35,343 bases of DNA from SAR116 cluster bacterium AG-355-O21 (GTDB taxonomy: Bacteria > Pseudomonadota > Alphaproteobacteria > Thalassobaculales > Thalassobaculaceae). The notes below the pieces were generated by a model. It saw nothing but the letters and a program-made list of their open reading frames with translations, had not been told where the DNA came from and made no database searches. Location of the stretch: contig QCEM01000025.1 in assembly GCA_003280605.1 (NCBI GenBank), positions 1 to 35,343 of the forward strand, in the 5' to 3' direction. Both the position numbers and the translations under genes were made by a program. This document shows positions 17,150 to 25,916 of this stretch, piece after piece. Numbering within the stretch: the first letter of the stretch is position 1; each line of letters starts with the position of its first letter.

Positions 17150-18298
17150 TTACTTTGTCTGCGGCGCTTGCGGCTTTGAGGAGAGCCAGTAAATCAAGCT
17201 GACAACGAGGGTAAGGGTAACCCCTGCATGAAGGCTTTCAGCCGAAACTATGGTCAGCAGAAAGCCTGTGATTAACGGTCCGCAGGCAGCCCCAAAATCG
17301 CGCCAGGCTTGCATCCGGGCAAGCGGCCCAATGGGATCTTCGTGAGGGGCCAGTTCTTGGGTAATGACAACCGGGCCATGGGAAGCCAGTGCACCGCGAA
17401 AGATCAGCATGATAACCGCCCCAATGACGGTGAAACCAAGGGTAACACCGACAAAACCTAAAGTGGTTAAAAAGGCCGCTGTGATAAAAACCTTTCGACC
17501 GCCAAACAGGTCGGCAATCCAGCTAAAAAGCGGCGCTGCAATCGCTTCGCCGAAATGCCTGAGCGCCAATAAGGCGGCGCCGCCCATTACCGCGTCAGAA
17601 AGCGCTGCCTCGCGGGCCAAAATTAAGGTGATGGAAACTGCAAAAACTCAATCAACGCCGCCGCCTTGCAGAAAGTAGATCAGGTCAATCGGCTTCGGGC
17701 GGGCCAATAACGGTGGCTTGCTGCGTTTGGCTGTATCGCGTTCAACTTTTGGCAAGCTGAAGGCGATCAAAAGCGAAGCTGCGGTTGCAATGGCCAGCAC
17801 CACAAAGGTTTTATTGGGTCCAAATACACCGACCATCCAAGCGCCACCGAATAAGGCTGTTATTGGCCCCACACGCTGGATCGCCTGGCCGATACCAACG
17901 CGGGTGCCAACCTGGCGGCGATATGTCACCGCATAGGATAACGTCACAAGCAATAAGACCGCATAGGTGAGCCCTCATAATACTCCGGCCAATAGGATAA
18001 CCGCGGGGTCTTGGCCAAATCCGTATAAGGTCGTTGAGATTGTGGCGGTGATGGCGGCCAGAATACACATACGCCGCATGCCGGCAATTTGCGTGAGCCG
18101 CGCCAACAGGCCATAAGCGAACACCCGCACCACACGGTTCGCCGATAACATTACCCCCACCCAAGGAAGGGTAAGCCCGAAATCTTCGGCATAAACCGGC
18201 AGCACAGCATACAGCAGGGCATCGCCTAGAAGCGCCAATGACATGATCGACAAAGCGCCAATAATCGCCCGCCATTCGTTATCATTGATGTTGCTCAT
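17150..18298 (-). pseudogene. MFS transporter broken by two in-frame TGA codons
   Basis: One frame of 382 codons runs from ATG 18298 to the stop at 17150, the length of a complete 12-helix MFS permease, with no frameshift. It is interrupted at codon 108 (TGA 17977-17975, between ILLAGVL and GLTYAVLL) and codon 217 (TGA 17650-17648, between QGGGVD and VFAVSITL). The hydrophobic helices continue smoothly across both. Family features include ANRVVRVFAYGLLARLTQIAGMRR around the first cytoplasmic loop. Each TGA is one substitution from a sense codon (for instance CGA or TGG). Neighbouring genes use TGA as a normal stop, so recoding is unlikely. It lies 25 nt downstream of an acetyltransferase gene that also carries a nonsense codon. 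Confidence 0.8.
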
Positions 18299-18323
18299 AT
18301 GAATTCCGTACTGTCGTTGGCGG

Positions 18324-19163
18324 CTACAGTAATGCTTGGCTGGCAAGGCCAAATGTTTTGGCGTAGAGGCTTCCGCGTGCAGCGTCGCTGCGCCGCATCA
18401 ACGGACTTTCTCCGGCGGTCTCTTGCAAGCCGATTTGTATCAGATAATGTCCAAAATTGGCAGCGTATTCGGGGCGATCGACCCGCAGAAAGCCTGGCTG
18501 GACAAGTGCCGAGCAAAGCGCCATCGCCTGTTCTTTGGACGCTGCCACAATTGGGCCGATCACCTGCCCGCGTCCGAACCGGCGCCTTACTGCGAAAGCA
18601 CACAACCTGTCACCGTCGACGATTGCCTTAGCCTCGCCCATTTTGATCACTGCGGAAATGGTGTCAGGTCGCATGCCGCCGACGGCAGCACCATCAAGGG
18701 CAATGGCCTGGGTGATTAAATTGCTCTCCAGGGGAACCACGCAATGACTTGTGGGACGCCGAGAGCCGAGCTGCATCGGTTGATACTGGCCTTGGTGTTG
18801 GTGAATGGTGCCGATACGCTCAAACCCGGGGAGATGATAAAGCGGTTCGCCTGCGGCGGTGGCACAGAGCAGGATTGAACGGTCCGCAAGCTTGTTAATC
18901 AATTACGTTATCAGGGCGCGACCTATTCCCTTGCCCTGCATCTCTGGCCGGATTGCCGCATGCCCAAGAGACGCAAGGTCATCACCAAGTTTCCAACAGA
19001 GCCCCGCGCCGGAAAATCTGCCCTTCGATTGCACGGCGATACCGGTCCCGAGGCTAAGCGCAAAGCCAAGGTCTTCTTTCGTGAAGGGCCAGCCAAAAAT
19101 CTCTGTTAAGGTGGCGTAATCGGCCAAATGCAGTGGCGTGAGCGGGATAAACTTGAAAGTCAT
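18324..19163 (-). pseudogene. GNAT acetyltransferase with one in-frame TAA
   Basis: From ATG 19163 the frame encodes an N-terminal GNAT domain (acetyl-CoA binding loop RPEMQGKGIGRALIT) and stops at TAA 18905-18903, codon 87. The same frame continues immediately with LINKLADRSILLCATAAGEPLYHLPGFERIG, the expected end of the GNAT fold, and then a second domain resembling the C-terminal acetyltransferase module (GMRPDTISAVI, then FGRGQVIGPIVA), ending at 18324. Total about 279 codons, full length for this two-domain family. CAA to TAA would explain the lesion. It was probably co-transcribed with the MFS gene downstream. Either a recent pseudogene or a sequencing error; substrate unknown. Confidence 0.75.
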
Positions 19164-19333
19164 TTTTGGCCAAAATAAAGGTCCCCGTAAAATAGAATGA
19201 GCCGTCGTCTGGACCGATATAATGATGGCAATCGGCAAGTGTAAGGATTGTCTTTGAGCTGATATAACTTAACACTGTTGATGCGCCTTCGGTATGAATG
19301 CATCACGCTAACCTTCAAAGAAAGAGTGTCATA

Positions 19334-20101
19334 ATGCGAGCGAATAAAATCAAACAAATCTGGGGGCAATCGAAATGTGCAACATTGGGCTGGCTCTCTA
19401 TTGCCCACGGCTTTTCCGCTGAAGTGATGGCCCGCCAAGGTTTTGATGCGCTTTGCATTGATCTACAGCACGGTACCGTGGAAATGGATCACCTCTTGCC
19501 AATGCTACAGTCAGTGTCACAAACAGACACCGTGCCATTTGTGCGCGTACCATGGAATGACCCCGCAACCATCATGCGGGCCTTGGACCTTGGCGCCTAC
19601 GGTATCATTGTGCCGCTCGTGAATACTGCCGAGGAAGCAGCGCGAGCTGTGGCCGCCTGCCGTTATTCACCGGTTGGCATGCGGTCCGTTGGCCCTGTCC
19701 GTGGGTTGCAATATGGCGGAGCCGACTACGTGGCCAAGGCGAATGACGAAATCATTGTTATGGCGATGATCGAGACCAAGGAAGGTTTAGCTAATTTGGA
19801 GGCGATCTGCGCCACACCTGGATTGGATGCGGTCTATATTGGCCCGGCAGACTTATCCCTCGCACTCGATTTGGAGCCACAGGCCGACAATACCAACCCG
19901 TTACATTTAAAAACCTGTGATAAAATTCGTAATGTCGCGCATCGCCACGGTATTAAAGCCGTTATGCACTGCGCCAGCGCCGATTTTGCTGCCGGCGCCG
20001 TAAAACGCGGTTTTGATATGATCATGCTCACCTCAGATTTAGCCTGTATGATATCTGGGGTAAAACAGCAATTACAGGCCTTCAAAAGCCAAACCAATTA
20101 A
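19334..20101 (+). CDS. HpcH/HpaI family aldolase
   Basis: 255 residues from the ATG at 19334, preceded by AAAGAAAGAG; an upstream in-frame ATG (19298) would add 12 unlikely residues. Class II pyruvate aldolase of the HpcH/HpaI type: D43 and H46 in CIDLQHG, R71 in PFVRVP, and the metal ligands E147 (MIETKEG) and D173 (YIGPADLS). These enzymes cleave 4-hydroxy-2-oxo acids to pyruvate (or oxalacetate/glyoxylate) and an aldehyde. The substrate is not determinable. It stands alone on the plus strand, divergent from the acetyltransferase remnant. Confidence 0.88.
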   Translation: MRANKIKQIWGQSKCATLGWLSIAHGFSAEVMARQGFDALCIDLQHGTVEMDHLLPMLQSVSQTDTVPFVRVPWNDPATIMRALDLGAYGIIVPLVNTAEEAARAVAACRYSPVGMRSVGPVRGLQYGGADYVAKANDEIIVMAMIETKEGLANLEAICATPGLDAVYIGPADLSLALDLEPQADNTNPLHLKTCDKIRNVAHRHGIKAVMHCASADFAAGAVKRGFDMIMLTSDLACMISGVKQQLQAFKSQTN

Positions 20102-20181
20102 GTCAAAAATGCTAAGATGCCTGCCTCCCTGCTGCAACTTTCGGCCGCAGGCCACCACTTCAGGTCTTTGAGGCAAGGTTA

Positions 20182-20548
20182 ATGAGGCGCGTCCCTTGGA
20201 TCGTGTCAGGCGCGTCATCAGTGATGGCGGTCATTATCTGGCAAGTGGTCTCCATCACCGCCATGCATGACGGCTTGGGCGCCGGTTTTATCGGTAATCA
20301 TTTTTCTTGCGTCCACGGTCACATTTGGGGTTGTTTCGCCCACTGAACCAAGCCGGGCAGCGCTTCGCCGACGCGTCACCTATATGGAACTGCACAGCAC
20401 CGAAATGATGCAAGCGATACTGCCGGCCATTAAGGCCGCCGCAACCGCATTGGCGGAACCGGAGGTGTGCGCGTGCTGCGGTCTAGTTCCGCAACTCTGC
20501 CCGCAGGGCGGTGATCTCACCTCTAAGGGCGGTGATTTCTGCCGATAG
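20182..20548 (+). pseudogene. Possible frameshifted small membrane protein
   Basis: Between the aldolase and the ion channel (20102-20482 is otherwise empty) an ATG at 20182 opens a frame with a hydrophobic stretch, WIVSGASSVMAVIIWQVVSI. It ends at a stop near 20344. A second frame, open from about 20267, continues with another hydrophobic stretch (SVIIFLASTVTFGVV) and CACCG. A single frameshift near 20290 would join them. The 3' part overlaps the channel gene on the other strand. I do not recognise the product, and it may be chance. Confidence 0.2.
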
Positions 20549-21337
20549 CGCGTTTACATCTGGCGTAGCTGCCTCAGCGCCCGTGCTGTCTTTTACGGCA
20601 GTTTTTTTTGTGTTGCTCTCATCCACGCTCAGGGTTTGCAGGGAATCGACAATGATCGCAATAAACAGGTTAAGCACAGTAAAGCTGGAAATAATGATAA
20701 ATGGAATAAAGAACACCCAAGAGTGCGGGAAAACTGCCATCACGGGCCGGACAATGCCCATTGACCAGCTTTCTAAGGTCATGATTTGAAACAAGGTATA
20801 CATGGACGCCCCAACATTACCGAACCAGTCAGGGAATTCACTGCCAAATAGTTTGGTGGCAATCACAGCGAAAACATAAAAGACAAGAATCAATAATAAG
20901 CCGATGGAGCCGATCCCCGGCACCGCATTTAACAGCGCCGTCACAACCCGGCGCAGCCGCGGCACCCCGGAAACAAGGCGCAGTGCCCGCAACACCCGCA
21001 GCGCCCGTAAGACACTGAATTCCTCGCTTGCGGGCGCTAATGCGATGATAATCACAAACAGATCGAACAGGCCCCAGGGATCACGCAGAAAGTTAGGCCC
21101 AAGGGCATAAATCCGCAGCAGCAGTTCAACGACAAAAATCGCCAGAATGATGCGATCTGTCAAAACCAGTGCCGGTCCTATCGCTGCCATCACAGTTTGC
21201 GAGGTTTCAAGCCCGAGGATAATCGCGTTCAAACCAATCAGCGCCAGAATGCCATATCGGAAAGGCGCAGTTTCAATGGCCGAACGCAGGCGGGCACGAT
21301 GATCTGAGGTGGTATGATGGGGATTGGTTTCTGACAT
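20483..21337 (-). CDS. Bacterial voltage-gated sodium channel (NaChBac/NavAb type)
   Basis: 284 residues, six transmembrane segments, one-repeat ion channel that works as a tetramer in the inner membrane. S4 carries arginines every third position (R111, R114, R117, R120). The pore has the selectivity filter TLESWSM at 187-193, the sequence of sodium-selective NavAb/NavMs channels, followed by GIVRP. S6 is FIIISSFTVLNLFIAIIVDS. The tail from about 261 shows heptads (SAEITALRGEITALRAEL), the C-terminal coiled coil that holds the tetramer. Such channels are common in marine bacteria. No neighbour explains its use here. Confidence 0.93.
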   Translation of the reverse strand: MSETNPHHTTSDHRARLRSAIETAPFRYGILALIGLNAIILGLETSQTVMAAIGPALVLTDRIILAIFVVELLLRIYALGPNFLRDPWGLFDLFVIIIALAPASEEFSVLRALRVLRALRLVSGVPRLRRVVTALLNAVPGIGSIGLLLILVFYVFAVIATKLFGSEFPDWFGNVGASMYTLFQIMTLESWSMGIVRPVMAVFPHSWVFFIPFIIISSFTVLNLFIAIIVDSLQTLSVDESNTKKTAVKDSTGAEAATPDVNALSAEITALRGEITALRAELRN

Positions 21338-21626
21338 GACGTATTCATTCCGGAGAGACGGTGATCAGCCTTCGATAACGACCAGACGTGATGTTGCCGA
21401 ATACTTTCAACACTAGCTTATCTTTTGCCAATGACACAGCCTTACCTGGCAGCGCGGCTGGCTTTACAATACCGCCCGCACCATCCCCCTCGTCAACTGC
21501 ACTGAAGGTATCCAACTTCCTGTTAAAGACCAAACGCCGGACAGCGGTAGCTCTAGATCTGTGACAAGCTCGCGTGCGAGATCTATATCCTACTCTTTGG
21601 TTCTCGTGAACCAAAAATGCTTTTCC

Positions 21627-21697
21627 CAAAACCGGCTAAGGCATTGAAAAATTGATCGGAACGGCCAGATTTGAACTGACGACCCCTTCACCCCTAG
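21627..21697 (-). repeat. Left tRNA 3'-end-like site (putative att)
   Basis: Read on the minus strand it gives GGGGTC, a T-arm with stem GTCAG/CTGGC around the loop TTCAAAT, then CGTTCCGA and TCA, like the 3' end of a tRNA or tmRNA. No 5' half is present. It aligns without gaps to 32880-32951 over about 70 bp, with 15 identical bases at 21651-21665 (ATTGATCGGAACGGC). Integrases of the tyrosine class usually recombine at tRNA 3' ends, and an integrase remnant lies 390 bp away, so I read it as an attachment site or its relic. Confidence 0.6.
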
Positions 21698-21733
21698 CAG
21701 AGCATATGGGGCGTAATATACTGAAAAATAACA

Positions 21734-21762
21734 AACTTTAGTTAACTTTCGTGAACTTTAGT
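21734..21762. repeat. Three 10-bp direct repeats, possible integrase arm sites
   Basis: AACTTTAGT, TAACTTTCGT and GAACTTTAGT follow head to tail. One related ACTTTAGT occurs at the same place beside the right tRNA-like site (about 32987). Short direct repeats beside an att core are typical arm-binding sites of tyrosine recombinases, but no binding is shown here. Confidence 0.45.
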
Positions 21763-21770
21763 GTACTAAC

Positions 21771-21800
21771 GACCCCTTCACTCAGTATAGTGAGAGGGTC
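21771..21800. repeat. Hairpin, left copy
   Basis: GACCCCTTCACT, loop CAGTAT, AGTGAGAGGGTC. Stem of 12 with two mismatches. The same loop and stem occur in perfect form at 33023-33052. It lies downstream of the small membrane protein gene (minus strand) and could be its terminator. Confidence 0.6.
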
Positions 21801-21856
21801 AGTTTTGATACCGTTGTACCGGAGCACTTAAATTTGACACTTAATAGAGCAAAAAT

Positions 21857-22047
21857 CTATCTCCCGAGATAGCCCGCAATGACGCCTGTAACGCCTGTCA
21901 AAGTTATCTTCAAAAGTGTGATCACGCTCTCATCTGGCGGTCTATGCTCACGTAGAGCGATGTAATAATGACCGGCAATTATGACAGTCAGCAACAGGAC
22001 AACGCCACAATTATGGCGAGGATCATGACCTCTTTTGCGTACCTCAT
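21857..22047 (-). pseudogene. Small two-helix membrane protein, frameshifted copy
   Basis: Homologue of the intact gene at 33108-33299. The ATG at 22047 and the TAG at 21857 are both kept, but the length is 191 nt against 192, so one base is lost near codon 13. After the shift the protein continues as CGVVLLLTVIIAGHYYIAL, then REHRPPDESVITLLK as in the other copy, and the helix ends in GYLGR. In the unshifted frame it stops after 19 codons. The high similarity of the rest suggests the lesion is younger than the duplication. Confidence 0.8.
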
Positions 22048-22087
22048 TCCGCTATCTCCATGTCTGATTAAAACAGTGTTCTATTGG

Positions 22088-22542
22088 CCTCTCGGGCTCT
22101 CCGTAGCGGAACAGGCGCGCCTCTTAGCGCTCTCCGATATACACCCATCGCGGGAAATCGATAGCTGCGCCTCCCCGACACAACACTGGCGCCAAGCTCG
22201 TTCATTCTGGCCGGCCGGCGATCGAGCTTCTGAGGTCGCAGAGGGGATAGAGGATAACCCCTGGGTCATCGCCGGTACTTTGGAAGGGATGCACCTGAGT
22301 GATTTGCAAACTGTTTGGCAGAGGGTTCGTACTCGGACCGATTTGAAGGACATTCGGATCAACGATCTTCAGCATTCCATCTCTTCGATTGCGCTGGCCG
22401 CCATTAAGGACTACCCATGATCTGAAAGCTGCTCGACAACGCTTGGGTCCAGACGACCTCGCGCTACGCGCATCTCACGGCAGCGCCAGTTAAGAATGTA
22501 GCAGACGCTATGTCAGCTAGTTTACAACGAGCCTCCGGTTAA
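22088..22542 (+). pseudogene. Tyrosine recombinase (phage integrase), C-terminal remnant
   Basis: First frame (22088-22420) holds GLSVAEQARLLAL, DNPWVIAGTLEG, HLSDLQTVWQRVR and INDLQHSISSIALA. The last is the box normally reading HDLRHSFAS, with the catalytic Arg replaced by Gln. A stop and a frameshift follow; the second frame (22432-22542) gives the end, TTSRYAHLTAAPVKNVADAM, with the tyrosine-bearing RYAHL. The middle, including the first catalytic Arg region and the LGH box, is missing or scrambled. It is beside the left tRNA-like site, where an integrase gene is expected. Clearly inactive. Confidence 0.75.
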
Positions 22543-22732
22543 ATGATGACGGAGCGACCAAATTAGTAGCCCAGTCAATTTGGAATGAACATAAAAAAAC
22601 TCAAAAATTCAATGGCTTCCTAGGCGGGCGCTGAAGTAGCTGAATTAGAAATAATTACATCATCAAACCATCATTAAAATGAAACTTTTATCCCTTTGCA
22701 TTGGCGTAGATCCATTGAGAGGTTGTAATACA

Positions 22733-24781
22733 ATGACAAATAAAATTTTGTTTACAGGAGTGCTGCTAGTTGCATTCGCCAGCACTGCTGTGGCTAACTG
22801 CCCGCCGGTAACCGTGGCTGATACGAAAGGCGTTGAAGCGGGCGCCTATCCGCAACAATTCGAGTTGGCTGAGTTCGAGAAGGCCGCCAGTTGCAAACTG
22901 TCGTTTAAAGCAAACCCAATGATCACCGACCTCAACGCCCGTATTCAAGGGAATGGCGATCTGCCGCCCCTGGAAGAGCGTGTGCCGAATGAGCCTCTGG
23001 TAGTCGCACCCTACAATGCAATCGGCAAACACGGAGGCGTTCTGGATGGCTTGTCGAACGCGCCGGAAGCTGGAACCTCCGACTTGTTATCGGTACGCCA
23101 TGTTAGTCTGGTTCGCTATTCCGATGACCTAAAAACTATCGTCCCAAATATCGCCAAGGCGTGGAAATGGAATAACGACTTCACCCAACTTACCTTCCAC
23201 CTGCGCAAAGGCCATAAATGGTCTGACGGCGCGCCGTTCACCGCCAGCGATATCAAATTTTGGTACGACGACATGGTGTTCGACGCGAACATTATCAAAA
23301 AGCCGAAAGACTATGTCTTAGTGGGCGGCAAGCGTATGACAGTTGATGTCGTAGACGCACAAACTGTCGTCTTCAAACTTCCAGCGCCGAAACCCGGCCT
23401 GCTAACTCATTTCGCGAGCCATTATTCGCAGCCATTCATGCCCCGACACTTCCTCGGCCAATTCCATCCAAAGTATAACAAAAATGCCGATAAGGTCGCT
23501 AGATTACATGGTTTCGAAACCGGTTATGCGGTGATTTCGGCTTATTACGGTAACTCCGATTGGACCGATACGCCGACTCTGTTTCTAGCCCATCCGGACA
23601 AAGTTGCCAAGATGCCGAAAGCAGTGATGCCATCATTGGAAAGCCACGTGCCAATCTCTGAAACTACCGAAGGGCGCCGTTTTGTGGCCAACCCCTATTT
23701 CCACATGATCGACACTCAGGGTCAACAACTGCCCTATATCAGCGAAATCGATGAGGTGCATATTAATGACAATGAAGTTCGCATCTTGAAGGCTGTAAAC
23801 GCAGAGATCGACTACAAATCGCAGTCGTTGCAATTACCATCGGCACCGATCCTTCTGGAGAACCAGGAAAAAGGGAATTACACTATCGACTTGAAACCGA
23901 CTATAGCGATGCCAGTTTTCGCTTTTAATGTCACCTCGGCCGATCTTGAAAAGCGCAAGGTCTTCGGGAATCTCAAATTTCGTCAAGCCATGTCAGTGGC
24001 AATTAACCGCAATGAGATCAACGAGGTGGCTTACTTTGGCCTTGGTCAGCCACGTCAATTCACGGCTTTTTCGCCCCTGCCGGACTTTATCGATCCTAAG
24101 TATGCCAGCCATATGACTCAGCATGACCCGTTGTTAGCCAAAAAATTGCTCGATGAAATCGGCATGGTCGACAGTGATAGTGATGGGTTTCGGGAACTAC
24201 CGAATGGTGAGAAGATTGTTCTGAACATGCAGTTCGCGACCCAAGGGCTGCCAGGACAAGTGGTCGAATTGGTAGCGCAGCATTGGGCAAACGTTGGCCT
24301 TCAAACTACGGTCAAGGAAGTAACCCCTGACGAATACCGCTCGGCGCAGTCGTCAAATCAGTTGGATGTTTTGATGTGGGCGAAAGGACAACCCATTGCT
24401 ATCATTATGGGTAATGCCGAGTTTTTCCAGCCGCCGTTCGAGAATTACTTCGGCATCCGTAATGGCATGCTGTGGGCCGAATACGTGGACAGCAAGGGCG
24501 TCAAAGGCGTTCAGCCGCCGGCATATGTTGACCAGATGATGTCCGATATCGATACTTTCCAATCGAGCAGCCCAGGTACTGACACGTTTAAGAGCACCGG
24601 CACCCGCCTCGTTAAAAATATGGTCGAGAATCTATTGTTCATTGGGACTGTGCAAGCGCCGAACCCTATCTATCATCGAAACGCGTTGGAAAACTTCCCG
24701 GAGTTTAAAACTTGGTCTTATGAGTATTACCGGACCTATCCATATCGTCCGCAGCAATGGTTCCTAGCGGACGAGAACTAA
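22733..24781 (+). CDS. ABC transporter substrate-binding protein, family 5 (peptide/oligosaccharide type)
   Basis: 682 residues from the ATG at 22733, which begins a clean signal peptide (hydrophobic core ILFTGVLLVAFAST, cleavage after AVA at 21). The ATG at 22679 would put 18 polar residues in front. Family 5 features: WKWNNDFTQLTFHLRKGHKWSDGAPFTASDIKFWYDD around 150-190 (seen as the usual L-R-x-G-x-x-W-S-D-G-x-P block) and KFRQAMSVAINR near 415. It is periplasmic and delivers an oligopeptide or similar ligand to the permeases downstream. Longer than the usual 530-600. A strong hairpin separates it from the permease genes. Ligand unknown. Confidence 0.88.
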   Translation: MTNKILFTGVLLVAFASTAVANCPPVTVADTKGVEAGAYPQQFELAEFEKAASCKLSFKANPMITDLNARIQGNGDLPPLEERVPNEPLVVAPYNAIGKHGGVLDGLSNAPEAGTSDLLSVRHVSLVRYSDDLKTIVPNIAKAWKWNNDFTQLTFHLRKGHKWSDGAPFTASDIKFWYDDMVFDANIIKKPKDYVLVGGKRMTVDVVDAQTVVFKLPAPKPGLLTHFASHYSQPFMPRHFLGQFHPKYNKNADKVARLHGFETGYAVISAYYGNSDWTDTPTLFLAHPDKVAKMPKAVMPSLESHVPISETTEGRRFVANPYFHMIDTQGQQLPYISEIDEVHINDNEVRILKAVNAEIDYKSQSLQLPSAPILLENQEKGNYTIDLKPTIAMPVFAFNVTSADLEKRKVFGNLKFRQAMSVAINRNEINEVAYFGLGQPRQFTAFSPLPDFIDPKYASHMTQHDPLLAKKLLDEIGMVDSDSDGFRELPNGEKIVLNMQFATQGLPGQVVELVAQHWANVGLQTTVKEVTPDEYRSAQSSNQLDVLMWAKGQPIAIIMGNAEFFQPPFENYFGIRNGMLWAEYVDSKGVKGVQPPAYVDQMMSDIDTFQSSSPGTDTFKSTGTRLVKNMVENLLFIGTVQAPNPIYHRNALENFPEFKTWSYEYYRTYPYRPQQWFLADEN

Positions 24782-24841
24782 GACATTGATCTAGCTTTGG
24801 CGCTAGTACGAAACTACACCTGGGAAGAGATCTTCCACACC

Positions 24842-24877
24842 AGCGCCCGCGTTGAATGACGCGGGCGCTCCATTTTT
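24842..24877 (+). terminator. Strong hairpin with U-run between binding protein and permease genes
   Basis: AGCGCCCGCGT (24842-24852) pairs perfectly with ACGCGGGCGCT (24859-24869) around a 6-nt loop and is followed by CCATTTTTATTTT. It is an intrinsic terminator shape inside an operon. Partial termination here would give more binding protein than permease, or the hairpin may protect the upstream mRNA from 3' decay. Confidence 0.8.
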
Positions 24878-24900
24878 ATTTTAAGCGACCGTAATCGAGA

Positions 24901-25911
24901 ATGCTGCAATTAGCTCAATTTACCCTGACTCGCGCGGTCTTCGCCGTAATCACCCTTTTGATGGTGTCCTTCATCGTCTTCACGCTAATGGAATTGGTGC
25001 CGGCGAATTGCGCCGAGCGGTATGTAGCCTGGAAAAACACTCAAGGGGAACAGATCACCGTCGAAGATATCCGCGCTGAGGAAGAACGTTTGGGCCTAGA
25101 CAGGCCCTATATTCAGAGGTGGGCGATGTGGGTCAGCAATGTGTTTTTCCGTGGCGATTTCGGCAATAGCTGCATCCTACGAGTATCAATCAACCAATTA
25201 CTAGGGCAGAAAATCTGGCTCAGTCTCGGTATCTGTCTAACCGCGCTTTTAATTGCATATCTGATAGCCATACCGGTGGGCATGATCTCAGCCACGGTGG
25301 CAGCCCCAACGCTCAACAATTCACTACGGCTGGTTTCCTACCTTGGTTTGGCATTGCCCAACTTCCTACTAGCGCTAATGATTATGTTGTTTTCAACCTT
25401 GTTCTTTGGCGACACCCTGACTGGCCTGTTTTCGAAGGAGTTTCGAGACGCTCCGTGGTCGCTTGACCGACTTATCGATTTCTTGTCGCGAGCCTGGCTG
25501 CCCGTTTTCATTTTGGGTTGGTCGGCAACGGCTTTCGCTTTGCAAACAGTGCGGGCTTTGATTTCAGATGAATATGGCAAGCTTTATGTTACAGCCGCCC
25601 GGGCTCGAGGCGTGTTTGGGCGTCGGTTGCTCTGGCGTTATCCAGCGCGCCATGCACTTGGGCCGATTGTCAATTCACTTGGTTTCGATCTAAATCGGGT
25701 ATTCAACGAATTACCGATCGTGGCGGTGATTTTGACCCTAACTGAGGCTGGTGCTTTGCTGCTCGACAGTTTAGCGCGCTCTAACGATCAACAATTGGCT
25801 GGCGCAATAATTTTCATGCTGACAACTGCTATAGTGGGCTTGAATTTTTTCACCGATGTGTTGCTGGCGCTGATTGACCCACGCATCCGTAAAAGCGTGA
25901 TGGGAGGTTAA
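24901..25911 (+). CDS. ABC transporter permease, DppB/OppB type
   Basis: 336 residues, inner-membrane permease. It starts with a helix typical of DppB (FTLTRAVFAVITLLMVSFIVFTLMEL) and a long periplasmic loop holding the family EERLGLDRPYIQRW block. The EAA loop that docks on the ATPase is EYGKLYVTAARARGVFGRRLLWRYPARH around 224-250. It ends with FTDVLLALIDPRIR, the usual end of this subunit. The next gene starts 5 nt later with GGGAGG upstream. Partner of the other permease and both ATPases. Confidence 0.88.
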   Translation: MLQLAQFTLTRAVFAVITLLMVSFIVFTLMELVPANCAERYVAWKNTQGEQITVEDIRAEEERLGLDRPYIQRWAMWVSNVFFRGDFGNSCILRVSINQLLGQKIWLSLGICLTALLIAYLIAIPVGMISATVAAPTLNNSLRLVSYLGLALPNFLLALMIMLFSTLFFGDTLTGLFSKEFRDAPWSLDRLIDFLSRAWLPVFILGWSATAFALQTVRALISDEYGKLYVTAARARGVFGRRLLWRYPARHALGPIVNSLGFDLNRVFNELPIVAVILTLTEAGALLLDSLARSNDQQLAGAIIFMLTTAIVGLNFFTDVLLALIDPRIRKSVMGG

Positions 25912-25916
25912 TTTTA

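Larger units (their letters stand above)
21338..21856. other. Non-coding boundary of the mobile region
   Basis: 519 bp upstream of the sodium channel gene. It holds the left tRNA-like site, direct repeats and a hairpin, listed separately. A minus-strand frame at 21345-21629 (94 codons) exists but resembles no family known to me and has no clear ribosome site. An inverted pair AGATCT occurs near 21552 and 21579. Confidence 0.4.

Noticed and set aside
17150-18298. TGA read as tryptophan or selenocysteine in the MFS gene
   Set aside because: Several intact genes here (for example hyuA and both importer ATPases) end at TGA, and the neighbouring gene is broken by TAA, so recoding does not explain the lesions. 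No SECIS-like element was evident.
21345-21629. 94-codon minus-strand ORF next to the sodium channel gene
   Set aside because: No recognisable family and no ribosome site; treated as part of the eroded boundary.
21627-21800. Complete tRNA gene
   Set aside because: Only a T-arm and acceptor-like 3' end can be folded; no anticodon arm, D-arm or matching 5' acceptor strand is found here or at 32.9 kb.
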